Notes under the pieces: model-generated
What the model was told of the DNA's origin: nothing
Database searches by the model: none
Seen by the model: the letters and a program-made list of their open reading frames with translations, nothing else
In this document: positions 17,603 to 27,262 of the stretch, piece by piece
How positions within the stretch are numbered: position 1 is the stretch's first letter
Layout: each line of letters begins with the position of its first letter
Assembly (NCBI RefSeq): GCF_025971925.1
Contig: NZ_JAPDHV010000003.1
Coordinates: forward strand, 445,558-509,557
Direction of reading: 5' to 3'
Source of the DNA: Chryseobacterium oryctis
GTDB taxonomy: Bacteria; Bacteroidota; Bacteroidia; Flavobacteriales; Weeksellaceae
DNA length: 64,000 bases
Program-made: the position numbers and the translations under genes

Positions 17603-19105
17603 TTATTTTATAATAATTTTTGTTAGCCAAATTAAACTTAATACATCACTTTCTGCCGCAACCATTCTCTTTCTATCATTAATGGGAATATAATTTTTGT
17701 AATATGGCATAATATCAATTTCTCCACTTATAGGGTAGTTTGTTGACTGATCACTATTACTTTGTGTCACAACATTTACACTTCCTTTGTGCCCATAAGA
17801 ATATACAGTTCCCCCATAAGATTTTAATATTTCGTGCCCAATTTCATGAGCTGAAGTTTCTTTAAAATTAATATCCTCATCTTTTTCAATAACATACCCC
17901 CATCCATTTGAATATTTTATATACCCTACATTATAACAAACAGCTTCTCTTGAAACAAGATTTCCTACCCAAGAAATAGGATTAAGTGTAGCAGTACCTG
18001 GATTTCCTGAGCGCATCCAACTTCCATTCGTGTTATAAATAAGACTAACATCATCCATTGAATTTTCTTCCGTATTAATTGAATCTACATAAACTTCATA
18101 AGGTTCTCCTACTATTTTAACATCTTTCGCTATTATGTGGTTTTTGTTTCTTCCCCAATGATAATTTATACCGTTAATTGCTAATTTCTCTAAGTCTTGA
18201 AAATTTCTTGTCCTAGATTTAATCACAGGTTGAGAAGGGGTAATGCTAGAAGTCGGAATTTTATCCCAAGGACAGCTAGTTACAGCAACTTTAAACTTAG
18301 GTTCTGGATCTATATCTCTTTCTATACAATCAATACCGTTAGCTCCACCATCCTTTAGATTAACTCTTAGTGTTGTATCAATTTTCTTATTGTTTTTGTC
18401 AATCTTTACATCTACCCAATCTACTTCTTTATATTGTGTTGTAAACTCTACTTCTTTTGTTTTTTTTACACCTTTTTTAGTTGCTGTAATTACCGCTTTT
18501 AGTTTTTTATTGTTAAAATTTTTACTATCAAAAATTCCATTGTTGTCAAAGCCGTCCCAAAAAATCACATATGATCCAATCTTTGTATAATCACCAGCTG
18601 TTATTTTATAAGGGTCAAAAACACTTTTCCAGTCCCACGTTTTATGCGGATTTAGAGGATCATACCTCGGTTTTTTATTTATAATATCCTCCATAAGAAG
18701 TGGAATTTTTTTAGAAGATATCACCACTTCTGGCAAATTTGTAATTGCATAAATTGTAGTACCATCTTCATTTAGAATTTTAAACTCTACTGAGTCTACA
18801 TTACCAAGCATTAATGAATAATCAAAAACAAAACTAGCATTTTCATAATTACCATTGAAATCTAAAATTCCAAAAGGAACCACTGTAGAATAGGTTTTAT
18901 CTTTTTTCAATGAAAATTTTAATTCAAAATCTTCGCTAATATCTTCTTCAAACTTTTCATAATCCCCATAATGCACCCCTTTTTCTAAGCCATTATCTCT
19001 TGTCTCACAATTAGCATTATATAAAATACTACCTTCAGCAAAAACATTATAGTTTTCACCAATTATTTTTGTGCATTTACCATGAATAATCCTAGTCCGA
19101 GACAT
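17603..19105 (-). CDS. Putative T6SS metallopeptidase effector with N-terminal MSRTRI domain
   Basis: 500 residues. Residues 1-50 share a conserved start with the effector at 20229-21569: MSRTRI, a TKI a few residues on, and GV-x-YGD near 43-48. Residues ~55-300 look like β-rich spacer domains. The C-terminus carries a zinc-binding HEIGH (His420, Glu421, His424), a likely third ligand His439, and an IMPYY stretch at ~465 that could be a Met-turn. It begins 2 bases after the detached VgrG tail and is followed by a lipoprotein, so the set looks like a complete toxin-immunity cassette. Substrate unknown. Confidence 0.75.
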   Translation of the reverse strand: MSRTRIIHGKCTKIIGENYNVFAEGSILYNANCETRDNGLEKGVHYGDYEKFEEDISEDFELKFSLKKDKTYSTVVPFGILDFNGNYENASFVFDYSLMLGNVDSVEFKILNEDGTTIYAITNLPEVVISSKKIPLLMEDIINKKPRYDPLNPHKTWDWKSVFDPYKITAGDYTKIGSYVIFWDGFDNNGIFDSKNFNNKKLKAVITATKKGVKKTKEVEFTTQYKEVDWVDVKIDKNNKKIDTTLRVNLKDGGANGIDCIERDIDPEPKFKVAVTSCPWDKIPTSSITPSQPVIKSRTRNFQDLEKLAINGINYHWGRNKNHIIAKDVKIVGEPYEVYVDSINTEENSMDDVSLIYNTNGSWMRSGNPGTATLNPISWVGNLVSREAVCYNVGYIKYSNGWGYVIEKDEDINFKETSAHEIGHEILKSYGGTVYSYGHKGSVNVVTQSNSDQSTNYPISGEIDIMPYYKNYIPINDRKRMVAAESDVLSLIWLTKIIIK

Positions 19106-19107
19106 AA

Positions 19108-19434
19108 TTAATGATTTTTACTATTCTCTCCACTATTATTTTTAACTTCAATCTGAGCATTATTATTAATGCTTTTTTGAGAGGAAACTTCAATATCATC
19201 ATGAGAAATTTCATTTCTACTCTTCTTTGTCTCACTATGCACATCACCCTCAATAACCTCCATCAATTTTCCGGTAATAAACATACTTGCATCTCCCACT
19301 ACAGCAGTCATTTTCATTCCTCCTACACTTTGAGTTGTATTCAGTCCTATTGATTGGCTTCTATTCATCTCTATTATATCGGTTTGATTCATCCCAACAT
19401 TGGTATTCATATTCTCTGTAACATTGATATTCAT
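19108..19434 (-). pseudogene. Detached VgrG C-terminal tail (vgrG fragment)
   Basis: 108 residues that match only the last ~108 residues of vgrG-2, from MNINVTENMN to NSGE-x-SK-x-H. The DNA match (19231-19447 with 21695-21911) is about 97%; the last third is more diverged. There is no gp27 or OB-fold region, so it cannot form a spike. An ATG at 19434 keeps the frame open, so a short peptide could be made. It is best read as the scar of cassette insertion or vgrG recombination, leaving the tail in front of an effector gene. Confidence 0.8.
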
Positions 19435-19447
19435 ATTCTTACAATTC
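19231..19447 (-). repeat. 217-bp direct repeat of the VgrG tail, copy 1
   Basis: About 6 mismatches in 217 bp against 21695-21911. The match ends sharply at 19447, where vgrG-2 continues as coding sequence and this copy continues as unrelated intergenic DNA. Each copy is followed within about 125 bases by an MSRTRI effector gene. Confidence 0.85.
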
Positions 19448-19542
19448 TCTTCCTCGTCATGGTTGAATGATCTCTTGATTTTCCGTAACTATTTTATGAT
19501 TATTGAGTTTTTATTATATTTTAAATCTTAATAAACTCAATT

Positions 19543-20226
19543 CTAGCGTGCGAGCGGATTTAAATAGTACTCTTTTGAACTCAACTCTGCACCTGTATTC
19601 CCATTAAGAATTACCTTTTTAAATAAATAAGATTCTCCGTCCGCTGCTATTTTTCCGGTATTCCAGTTAAGTTCCCAAATATAGGCATTGTATTGCTTGG
19701 ATTGAGATCTTGAAATATCCCCATTTTTAGTAAAATCTACTTTTCTATCTTTACCATATTGTAACACCTTATTCAAGTCAAACGCATAATTTTTATCCTT
19801 ATCCTCTGTCTTCACAATAGTCCCATTCTTATAGTATATCCATTCTCCGATCTCCAAATTATTTCCAAAATAATGTTTAACGGATTGCAGTATACCTGTA
19901 TTGTCGAACATATAAATATCCCTGAATCTATTTTGGGTAATTACCTCTTCTACATAGTTCTGAACAATATCTCTGTTATAAGTCTCTTCTACATATCCAT
20001 CTTTACTAATATGATACTGTTTAACATAAACATTACTGTCTTTGGTATATCCTTCGTAAGAGGGATCTGCTTTTATTTTAGCTTCATATTTTGCAATATC
20101 AAATTTTATCATTTGTACATTAGTGTTTATTGGTGATGCTATATTCTGATTTGAAACCAACTTTTCTTTATTACCGTTACTACAGCTAAAAAACGATAGT
20201 AAAAGCCATACAAAAATTATCTTCAT
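19543..20226 (-). CDS. Lipoprotein, probable immunity partner of the metzincin effector
   Basis: 227 residues from the ATG at 20226, which gives a clean lipoprotein signal (lipobox SFFSC, Cys about 15); a longer start would add 12 residues before it. The mature part has MORN-like strands (GEWIYYKNGTIVKTED, SKDGYVEETYN). It starts 2 bases after the stop of the metzincin gene, so the two are tightly coupled. Immunity is inferred from this coupling and envelope location. Confidence 0.7.
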   Translation of the reverse strand: MKIIFVWLLLSFFSCSNGNKEKLVSNQNIASPINTNVQMIKFDIAKYEAKIKADPSYEGYTKDSNVYVKQYHISKDGYVEETYNRDIVQNYVEEVITQNRFRDIYMFDNTGILQSVKHYFGNNLEIGEWIYYKNGTIVKTEDKDKNYAFDLNKVLQYGKDRKVDFTKNGDISRSQSKQYNAYIWELNWNTGKIAADGESYLFKKVILNGNTGAELSSKEYYLNPLAR

Positions 20227-20228
20227 AC

Positions 20229-21569
20229 TTAAATCATTTTTTTTAAGATATCCCATTGCCATTTATAGGTTTGTTTTGCTATAATATTTGTAGATTGGGA
20301 ATAGTAGTCCATAATATTATCCGTATTGAATTTCTTGAATGTCAGCGGACTGTCATTATCAAATGTGTGATATAGACCGATGGCATGAAGTAATTCATGG
20401 GTAGCCGTTGTTTTTACAGATTCAAAGGGTACTCCTGCGGTCGTAGCTGTATCTTTCAGATTCAATACAAATACAGTTTTTGAGGGAATATTCTGAGCCT
20501 GCCCCAAAAGATAACCACCGTTACCAAGCTGTATCACCTCAGAAATAAAGTAAACCCTGTAAAAGCTATCATATCTGTTTCCTACCACACTACCATCCGG
20601 AAATTTAGCAGTTCTTAGCTTAGCATCCAGATATTGGTGAATATCTCTGTTGCTCTTCAGCTTTGGAATAAAATTAGGATCATTGGAAAGATTTATATTT
20701 AAGTTTTTAATATCAACATTGATATATGCCTGCCTCATATATTTTTTCAGTCTTTCCATTTCTCCTGTTGTACTCCCTGTTCCTGATGCTGAAATAACTT
20801 TTATAAACAATACTCTTCCTTGCTTTTGATGAGCTACATCATTTGCAAGGATCTTTATCTTACCACATACTGTATCATCTGCCCACACTTCGATCATCTG
20901 ATCCGAATTAAATGATCTTAAGCAGGTAATCTCAAGAAAATTATCCAGAGTATATTTCCCTTTTTTAATGGTGATCTGATCGGTATTAAACTTAAAGTAA
21001 TCATTTTTATCATTCTTACTTTTAAGATGTACTAGGGTAAGCTTTTTAGGTTTTTCCTCAATTTCAACTTTCAATGTTAATTTTTGAGTATCCCCTTTAT
21101 AAATTGTCATGTAAGGAACAGGATAGAGATATGTTTTCTTATTTACCTTGGGCTTCCAAAAAATCGTCATATTGCTAAACTTGTTTAAAAGCTTATCATA
21201 TTCCACTGTATCTTCATAAAAAGTGCCGCCTGAATATATCTGTTGCAGCACTTTTGTGGTAGAATTTTTATACTTTCCCACAATTTTTTTATACCAGACA
21301 TCTCCCTTTACTCCTGTATCTCCTGCTCTTAACCAATCAAAACCAAATTCCCCACTCCAATTGGCGTGAGGTCTGAACATAACAATACACTTTGCCTTAA
21401 TTTCTCCTGCCGGAGGACTTTTTGGATCTCCATAGCTTACCCCACTCTTCTCCCCTGTTTCTGTAACCGAAGCTCCTGCATGGGTTATAATATTTGAATT
21501 GGAGTACATGCTATGGCCTTCTTGAGAAATCTTGGTATAAGTACCTTTTACAATTCTTGTTCTGCTCAT
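20229..21569 (-). CDS. Putative T6SS metzincin effector with N-terminal MSRTRI domain
   Basis: 446 residues. The N-terminal ~50 residues resemble those of the effector at 17603-19105 (MSRTRI, TKI, GVSYGD). The middle is β-rich. The C-terminal protease has the full metzincin signature HELLHAIGLYH (His391, Glu392, His395, His401) and a Met-turn in NIMDYY (Met420). It lies 2 bases downstream of vgrG-2, with no PAAR or signal peptide, so the shared N-terminus is the likely means of attachment to the spike. It should cut proteins or peptides in the target envelope or cytoplasm. Confidence 0.85.
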   Translation of the reverse strand: MSRTRIVKGTYTKISQEGHSMYSNSNIITHAGASVTETGEKSGVSYGDPKSPPAGEIKAKCIVMFRPHANWSGEFGFDWLRAGDTGVKGDVWYKKIVGKYKNSTTKVLQQIYSGGTFYEDTVEYDKLLNKFSNMTIFWKPKVNKKTYLYPVPYMTIYKGDTQKLTLKVEIEEKPKKLTLVHLKSKNDKNDYFKFNTDQITIKKGKYTLDNFLEITCLRSFNSDQMIEVWADDTVCGKIKILANDVAHQKQGRVLFIKVISASGTGSTTGEMERLKKYMRQAYINVDIKNLNINLSNDPNFIPKLKSNRDIHQYLDAKLRTAKFPDGSVVGNRYDSFYRVYFISEVIQLGNGGYLLGQAQNIPSKTVFVLNLKDTATTAGVPFESVKTTATHELLHAIGLYHTFDNDSPLTFKKFNTDNIMDYYSQSTNIIAKQTYKWQWDILKKMI

Positions 21570-21571
21570 AG

Positions 21572-23533
21572 CTAATGGGCTTTTGATATTTCTCCACTAT
21601 TATTTTGCACCTCCTCTTGTGCATGTTTATGAACAAATTTGCCAGATTGAATATTCATGTCTTTTTCACTTACTTCATTTCTCTCCTTCTTTGTCTCACT
21701 ATGCACATCACCCTCAATAACCTCCATCAATTTTCCGGTAATAAACATACTTGTATCTCCCACTACAGCAGTCATTTTCATCCCTCCTACACTTTGAGTT
21801 GTATTCAGTCCTATTGATTGACTTCTATTCATCCCTATTATATCAGCTTGATTCATCCCAACATTGGTATTCATATTCTCTGTAACATTGATATTCATAT
21901 TCTTACAATTCAACGTCATTGTTTCGGGAGCTGTAATGGTAATATTACTTCCTGTCGTATCAAGATGAATTTCATTTCCTGATTTATCCGTAATAATGAT
22001 ACTCTCATCTTCCGTAAAAATCACTTTATGTCCGCTTCTGGTCATAATAGATTTTACACGATTATCGGCTCCCCCTCCAAGTCCGACCCGCCCATGAAAC
22101 ATTCCTCCCATTACAAAAGGTCTGTCAGGATGACTGTGAACAAAGTTCACCATCACCTGATCTCCAACTTCAGGAATAGCAACATAGCCTCTATTTTGGG
22201 TCACCTGATCTGTCCCTCCCGCATCTGGACTCATCATTCTTATAAAGTGGGTAGTATCATTATTTTGCCAATCAAATCTCACCTGTACCCTGCCCTGTCC
22301 TTCAGGATCTGCATTAGAAATCACGGTTGCAATTTGTGGATCAGCTTTAGGAACAACGAATTCAGGTTTAGGTAAAAATCCTGTATCTGCAGCAATACCT
22401 TCAAAACTTCCTTTATAATGACCGATTGTATCAACCTCATGAGAAACTTCTGTGATCATTATTTTGGTAAAATAAGCACTCTCATTGGTGTCAGGCTTTC
22501 TCATCTGAACATCTGCAACACATCCTGGATGCAAAAAAGGAACTGTTGTATTTCCGGATAATGTAAACACATTTACAGCTTCACTTCCAGAAGCACTCTT
22601 CTGAGAATATTCTACATCAAGGTGGGTGGATGCTTTAATCGGGGCTACCTGAAGCGCAGGAGTTTTATAAATTTTATCATTGTGGGAGTAAGCCGTTTTA
22701 GCTAAATCACTCGCATGTTGTATTGGAGTTTTTCCAGAAGTCAGTCTCTCATTTTTACTACTGTTGTATCCGTAAAACTGAGGTCTTGTATGAACTGCTT
22801 TTAATTCAACTTTTACATCATTGGCATTACTTCCATAGATTAATTTTATCGGTTTATTTTGAGTTGGAAGTTTACCATAATGAAGAACTTCTCCATCATA
22901 ATAAAATTGCTCGCCATACGCTTCCGCCATTCTCGCTAAGTAATTATAATGAGTTTCATTATATTGGCTGCTGTATATGATTTGAGAATAATCATTGGTA
23001 TCAATTCTTATATCAAATCGGCTTTTATCAATCCCTTGTTTTATTACCGTTTCGGCAATTATTCCCATATTGACAGGTTGATCACCTCCAAAACTCTGAA
23101 TATGAGGAGCTCCGTCCAACAAAATTGTAGGACTATAACCGGACAAAACGATATTTCCCAAACTCATTTTCTCCTGACTGAAACCTACTCCTGTAATTAC
23201 TCCTACAAAAGTTCTTTCCGGACTTTTCTCAATATCTTTATAAGAAATAACAACCGTCAGACGTTTTCCCAAAAACTTATTTACCTCTTCCAGAGAATGG
23301 GTTTGCCTGTCTCCCAAAACATCGTGAGCCAACGTAAGAGAAAACTCATGGTGACGCCTTGTACTTTGCGTAAGCTTAAAGTGCTTATAATATTTAATAA
23401 CCTTACCTTCAATAACCAAAGAAAGTTTTACCAGTCTGTTGATTCCGGTGTGAAGACTTTGGGATATTCCGTCTGCATTCTGTGACGGACGGAATGAAGG
23501 ATTTTTCAGTATATTTTGTGATTCTGTTTTCAT
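21572..23533 (-). CDS. vgrG: VgrG/TssI spike protein 2
   Basis: 653 residues, with the spike core from ~28 (TGINRLVKLSLVIEGKVI) and the OB-fold at ~395-490. The last ~110 residues form a repetitive β-helix tail (MNINVTENMN, SIGLNTTQSVGG) that is duplicated at 19108-19434. Sequence over the core is close to vgrG-1, but the N-terminal extension and tail differ, which fits a different cargo. The first downstream gene, 2 bases away, is the metzincin effector. Confidence 0.95.
   Translation of the reverse strand: MKTESQNILKNPSFRPSQNADGISQSLHTGINRLVKLSLVIEGKVIKYYKHFKLTQSTRRHHEFSLTLAHDVLGDRQTHSLEEVNKFLGKRLTVVISYKDIEKSPERTFVGVITGVGFSQEKMSLGNIVLSGYSPTILLDGAPHIQSFGGDQPVNMGIIAETVIKQGIDKSRFDIRIDTNDYSQIIYSSQYNETHYNYLARMAEAYGEQFYYDGEVLHYGKLPTQNKPIKLIYGSNANDVKVELKAVHTRPQFYGYNSSKNERLTSGKTPIQHASDLAKTAYSHNDKIYKTPALQVAPIKASTHLDVEYSQKSASGSEAVNVFTLSGNTTVPFLHPGCVADVQMRKPDTNESAYFTKIMITEVSHEVDTIGHYKGSFEGIAADTGFLPKPEFVVPKADPQIATVISNADPEGQGRVQVRFDWQNNDTTHFIRMMSPDAGGTDQVTQNRGYVAIPEVGDQVMVNFVHSHPDRPFVMGGMFHGRVGLGGGADNRVKSIMTRSGHKVIFTEDESIIITDKSGNEIHLDTTGSNITITAPETMTLNCKNMNINVTENMNTNVGMNQADIIGMNRSQSIGLNTTQSVGGMKMTAVVGDTSMFITGKLMEVIEGDVHSETKKERNEVSEKDMNIQSGKFVHKHAQEEVQNNSGEISKAH
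21695..21911 (-). repeat. 217-bp direct repeat of the VgrG tail, copy 2 (inside vgrG-2)
   Basis: Partner of 19231-19447, in the same orientation about 2.46 kb away. Recombination between the two would delete the metzincin cassette and fuse vgrG-2 to the second effector. Confidence 0.85.
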
Positions 23534-23583
23534 ATTACCTGTGATTTGGATAGGTTAAACATTATCTCTTAGTGTGATTGGAT

Positions 23584-24456
23584 TTATTGTTTGGTGTTTA
23601 TTGTATTTCCTTCTTTTATGGAACGGGAAAGAATTTTGGTTTTTCTTAATAAAAAATCGGGCATCAAATCTGTTGGCAAATACAATGTACTTTCACCTTT
23701 GCTTTGGAGTTCTTCATTAATTCCAGGATTCCATGCAAGAATTTCATGCATTTCAACATCTAATTCATCTGCAATAATGTTCAAGTTAAATCCTGCATTA
23801 ATATCTGTTTCAGATAAATTAGAACTATGTTTTTTTGCTCTTGAACCCGTTAAAAAGACAGTATTTATTCTTGATGAATTATAATTTTCTAAAACAGCCT
23901 GTAGCTCTCCTGTTGCAAAACTTGCATTCAAATATTTTTGAACATGATTAATTGTTTCATTTGGCAAATATTTATAAAAAACATGATACTGTGAAGATCC
24001 CGCTGTATTCATAGCCTTTGCAATATTTCCTTCACCACAATTATAGGCAGCAACAACTGTCACCCAATTATTATACTTTTTGTAAAGGTTTGACAAGGAA
24101 ACCACTGCCGTTTTTGTGCTTTTATACAAATCGTTACGATTTTGTTCTGAAAGCCCATACTGATTTGCATGAGAAATCATAAATTGCCAAACTCCCACAG
24201 CTCCGGCTCTAGAAGTTATATTTCTGTTAAAATGAGATTCAATTAAGGCTAAATTCCGTAAATGTCTTGGCAAACCTTTTTCAGCAAGAGAGTATTCAAT
24301 AAAATCAACAATTTCTTTATTTGATTTAATAATTCTCTGATACTTTTTCACACTATTTTGCGAAGTATCAGATGCAGAAAGAAATTGTGCATTCACAAAA
24401 TGCGAACACGATAAAAAAACTATAGTTAGTAAAATATTTTTGAGATTGGGTTGCAT
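23584..24456 (-). CDS. Lytic transglycosylase (SLT/MltD-like) of the T6SS island
   Basis: 290 residues. A Sec signal peptide ends near residue 23 (VNA/Q). The transglycosylase domain (~45-190) has the catalytic Glu73 in ALIESHF, the AGAVGVWQFM motif and AAYNCGEGN. Residues ~215-265 look like a degenerate LysM. It would cut glycan strands in the periplasm, most likely to open a passage for the T6SS envelope complex. It lies between clpV and vgrG-2. Confidence 0.85.
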   Translation of the reverse strand: MQPNLKNILLTIVFLSCSHFVNAQFLSASDTSQNSVKKYQRIIKSNKEIVDFIEYSLAEKGLPRHLRNLALIESHFNRNITSRAGAVGVWQFMISHANQYGLSEQNRNDLYKSTKTAVVSLSNLYKKYNNWVTVVAAYNCGEGNIAKAMNTAGSSQYHVFYKYLPNETINHVQKYLNASFATGELQAVLENYNSSRINTVFLTGSRAKKHSSNLSETDINAGFNLNIIADELDVEMHEILAWNPGINEELQSKGESTLYLPTDLMPDFLLRKTKILSRSIKEGNTINTKQ

Positions 24457-24503
24457 TATTAATATTTTTAGGCGAACTCATAAATAAATCCTCCTTTATT
24501 TAA

Positions 24504-26999
24504 CTAATCTACCTTCCAGCTCAATTTTTCCTCTTCTTTGTTCCAGTCTACATGAATTGTCTGTCCGGATTTCACTTCTTCTCTTACAATCATTTTGGAA
24601 ATCGGTCTTGCCAATTGCGCTCTAATTACTCCCGAAATTTGTCTTGCTCCATATTTACTACTGAACCCTCCTAATGCAAGATTTTTAACCGCTTCATCAG
24701 AAATAGTAAGGGTAATTCCTAATCTCGTTAAAGAATTGTGAAGTGACTTTAATTGAATATTAAAGATTCTTTCAGCAATAGACTCAGTGATTGGTGCAAA
24801 CGGAATAATTTCTGTAATTCTTGCCAAAAACTCCGGTCTGAACCGTCCTGAATTTGACATAATCTGCATTAAAGAATTCGATTCAGGTATTTTGCCTTCT
24901 TCAAATTGTTTTACGATTTCCTCACTTCCGATATTTGAGGTAAATAAGATTAAAGCATTACTGAAGTCTCCTTCTTTTCCCAATTTATCATGAACTTTTC
25001 CTTCATCCATAATCTGTAAAAAGACATCAAAAACAGATGCATGAGCTTTCTCAATTTCATCAAATAAAACTACAGTATAAGGCTGTTGTCTTATTTTATT
25101 GACAAGCATACCTCCCTCTTCGTAACCAACATATCCCGGAGGAGCACCGTATAAAAGTGCGGCAGAATGTTCTTCCTTAAACTCTGACATATCAAAACGT
25201 ACCATCGCTTTTTCATCATTGAAAAGTAATTCTGCCATAGATTTTGCCAACTCCGTTTTCCCTGTTCCTGTAGGACCTAAAAGGAAGAATGAACCGATTG
25301 GCTGTCCTGGTTTATTAAGTCCGCTTCGGTTTTCTACAATAGCGTCTGAAAGAATTTTAAGCGCATGATCCTGTCCCACTACTCTCTTCAGCAAAAGAGA
25401 TTCCATGTTAAGGAGTTTTTCTTTTTCCTGAGCCTGAATTTTACCAATCGGAATATTGGTTTTCGCTGCCATCACGGCCGCTAATTCTAATCGGTCAACT
25501 TTTTCTCTTTTTTTGGCTGCATGTTGCAAAAGTTCAGCATAGGTCGCTTCAATAATTTTTTGAATTTCGTTTACAGGCATAGAATTGTCAATTTGAGGTT
25601 GCTCATTCAAAGAACCCCATAAAATCGGACTAATTTTGTCCCTCAACAAATTATACATCCAGATTAATTCGTCTGCTTTATCTTTTTCATCAAAAAATTC
25701 TTCCTTCAGTATTTCATCATAGCTGGTTTTCCAACTTTCCAATTCCTTTTCTGAAAGCTCATCAAGCATTTTGATTGCTGCCATTGTTCTATCCAACAAA
25801 TCAATTGCGGCATCCGGTAATTTCTTACCTTTTGCATATCTTTTCGCCAGACGAACACATTCCGGAAGAGCAGTTTTTTCAACTTCAATTCCGTGGTGTT
25901 TTTTATAACCTTCCAACAAAACATCAATCATTTTTACGCAGGTTTTATCATCTGGTTCAAGTACCGTTAAAACTTCAAAACGACGGTTAAATGCCTGTTC
26001 AGGTTCTATAATTTTTCTATACTCTTCCTGAGTTGTAGCTCCGATTACGGTAATTTCACCTCTTGCCAATTCAGGTTTTAAAAGATTGGCAACATTTCCT
26101 ATGCTTCCTTTCGAATCTAGAAGTGTGTGAATTTCATCAATGAAAAGAATTGCTTTTTCAATTTTTTTACATTCGTTGATAACTTTTTTAAGGCGATCTT
26201 CGATTTCACCTTTATAAGAAGTTCCAGCTAATAAAGCTCCGGTATCCAATTCTAAAAGAGTACCGTTTTTAAGCATTTCAGGAACATTTCCTTTAATAAT
26301 TTCTGTTGCAAAGCCTTCTACCAAAGCCGTTTTACCAACTCCCGGTTCTCCAATGATAATTACATTCGGTTTGGTTCTTCGGCAAAGAATCTCAACTAGC
26401 ATTCTCAGCTCTTTATCTCTTCCTATAATATTTTCCAGCTCTCCTTTTCTTGCTTGTGCTGTTCTGTCAATACAATAATTTTTAATGGAAGGAAAAGAAT
26501 TATCTGAATAATCTGAACCATTTGAAAAAATTGATGAAAAATCTCCATTTTCAGAGCTCTCATATGGAGTATCTTTTCTGTACAAATTGAAAATTTCGTG
26601 TTCCCTAAGAGGTAAAGACTTGAGCTGTTGCAAAGAAAAAGCAACCTGAGGCTTCACAATAGCCGTTAAAATACAGATCGGAGTAATCTCATCCAAGCCT
26701 AATTTTAATCGAATGTCATCAGCTTCTTCTACAATATTATCTACAGATTCATCTTCACCCACTTCATCGGGTAAATGTGTATTTTTAGGATAATCTTCAA
26801 TACGAACATCTGCCCATTCATAGAAATAGCCGGGATCTTTATCAATACTTTTCAAAAACTCATTAAGACCGATATCTTTATGCATTAATGCCTGTAAAAT
26901 ATGTGGTGCTCCGTAAGTTGCGTTGTAGTTTTCCCTAGCGATAGACTGAGCGATATGAAAAAGCTGTTTCACTGTCTCATTGGTTACGAGTACTCCCAT
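24504..26999 (-). CDS. clpV: ClpV/TssH AAA+ ATPase
   Basis: 831 residues. Residues ~1-150 form a Clp N-domain. The first AAA+ module has Walker A GEPGVGKTA (~217-225) and Walker B ILFIDEIHTL; the second has GPTGTGKTE (~570) and VVLFDEIEKAH. A D2-small ClpB-type domain ends the protein. The long middle coiled coil of ClpB is shortened, as expected for ClpV. It recycles contracted TssB/TssC sheath; the sheath genes are not in the window. Its position after tssD-2 fits T6SSiii organisation. Confidence 0.95.
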   Translation of the reverse strand: MGVLVTNETVKQLFHIAQSIARENYNATYGAPHILQALMHKDIGLNEFLKSIDKDPGYFYEWADVRIEDYPKNTHLPDEVGEDESVDNIVEEADDIRLKLGLDEITPICILTAIVKPQVAFSLQQLKSLPLREHEIFNLYRKDTPYESSENGDFSSIFSNGSDYSDNSFPSIKNYCIDRTAQARKGELENIIGRDKELRMLVEILCRRTKPNVIIIGEPGVGKTALVEGFATEIIKGNVPEMLKNGTLLELDTGALLAGTSYKGEIEDRLKKVINECKKIEKAILFIDEIHTLLDSKGSIGNVANLLKPELARGEITVIGATTQEEYRKIIEPEQAFNRRFEVLTVLEPDDKTCVKMIDVLLEGYKKHHGIEVEKTALPECVRLAKRYAKGKKLPDAAIDLLDRTMAAIKMLDELSEKELESWKTSYDEILKEEFFDEKDKADELIWMYNLLRDKISPILWGSLNEQPQIDNSMPVNEIQKIIEATYAELLQHAAKKREKVDRLELAAVMAAKTNIPIGKIQAQEKEKLLNMESLLLKRVVGQDHALKILSDAIVENRSGLNKPGQPIGSFFLLGPTGTGKTELAKSMAELLFNDEKAMVRFDMSEFKEEHSAALLYGAPPGYVGYEEGGMLVNKIRQQPYTVVLFDEIEKAHASVFDVFLQIMDEGKVHDKLGKEGDFSNALILFTSNIGSEEIVKQFEEGKIPESNSLMQIMSNSGRFRPEFLARITEIIPFAPITESIAERIFNIQLKSLHNSLTRLGITLTISDEAVKNLALGGFSSKYGARQISGVIRAQLARPISKMIVREEVKSGQTIHVDWNKEEEKLSWKVD

Positions 27000-27208
27000 T
27001 GTTGTATTTTTCTCAAATTAATAATATCTTTTGGTGTTGGTGTGTTCTTTAATGATTACGATTTGGTTAATTTTTAATTAAGAACCAATTAAGTATCATT
27101 AAAATTTTTAATTGAATACTAAGATATTAGTTTTTTTTGACAATACGAAATATGTCTTTAAAATGTGATATAATAATATATTTGAACAACACTTCAATCG
27201 TAAAGTGG

Positions 27209-27241
27209 AAAAAAAAGACCGCCTTTCCGGGACAGTCTTTT
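27209..27241 (-). terminator. Intrinsic terminator after tssD-2
   Basis: On the minus strand the stem AAAGAC...GTCTTT (27235-27240 with 27214-27219), with extra pairs in the GC-rich interior, is followed by a T-run. It separates tssD-2 from clpV. Confidence 0.75.
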
Positions 27242-27262
27242 ATTTGAATTAATCTTTGAATC

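Noticed and set aside
19435..19542. Possible terminator between the lipoprotein and the detached VgrG tail (ATTGAGTTT ... AAACTCAAT, 19502-19541)
   Set aside because: The loop is 22 bases, the stem is A/T-rich, and no T-run follows on the minus strand, so I do not call it a terminator.
22949..23485. 178-codon open frame on the plus strand opposite vgrG-2
   Set aside because: It is antisense to a certain vgrG gene, shows no recognisable domain and has a composition expected from the reverse complement of the real frame.
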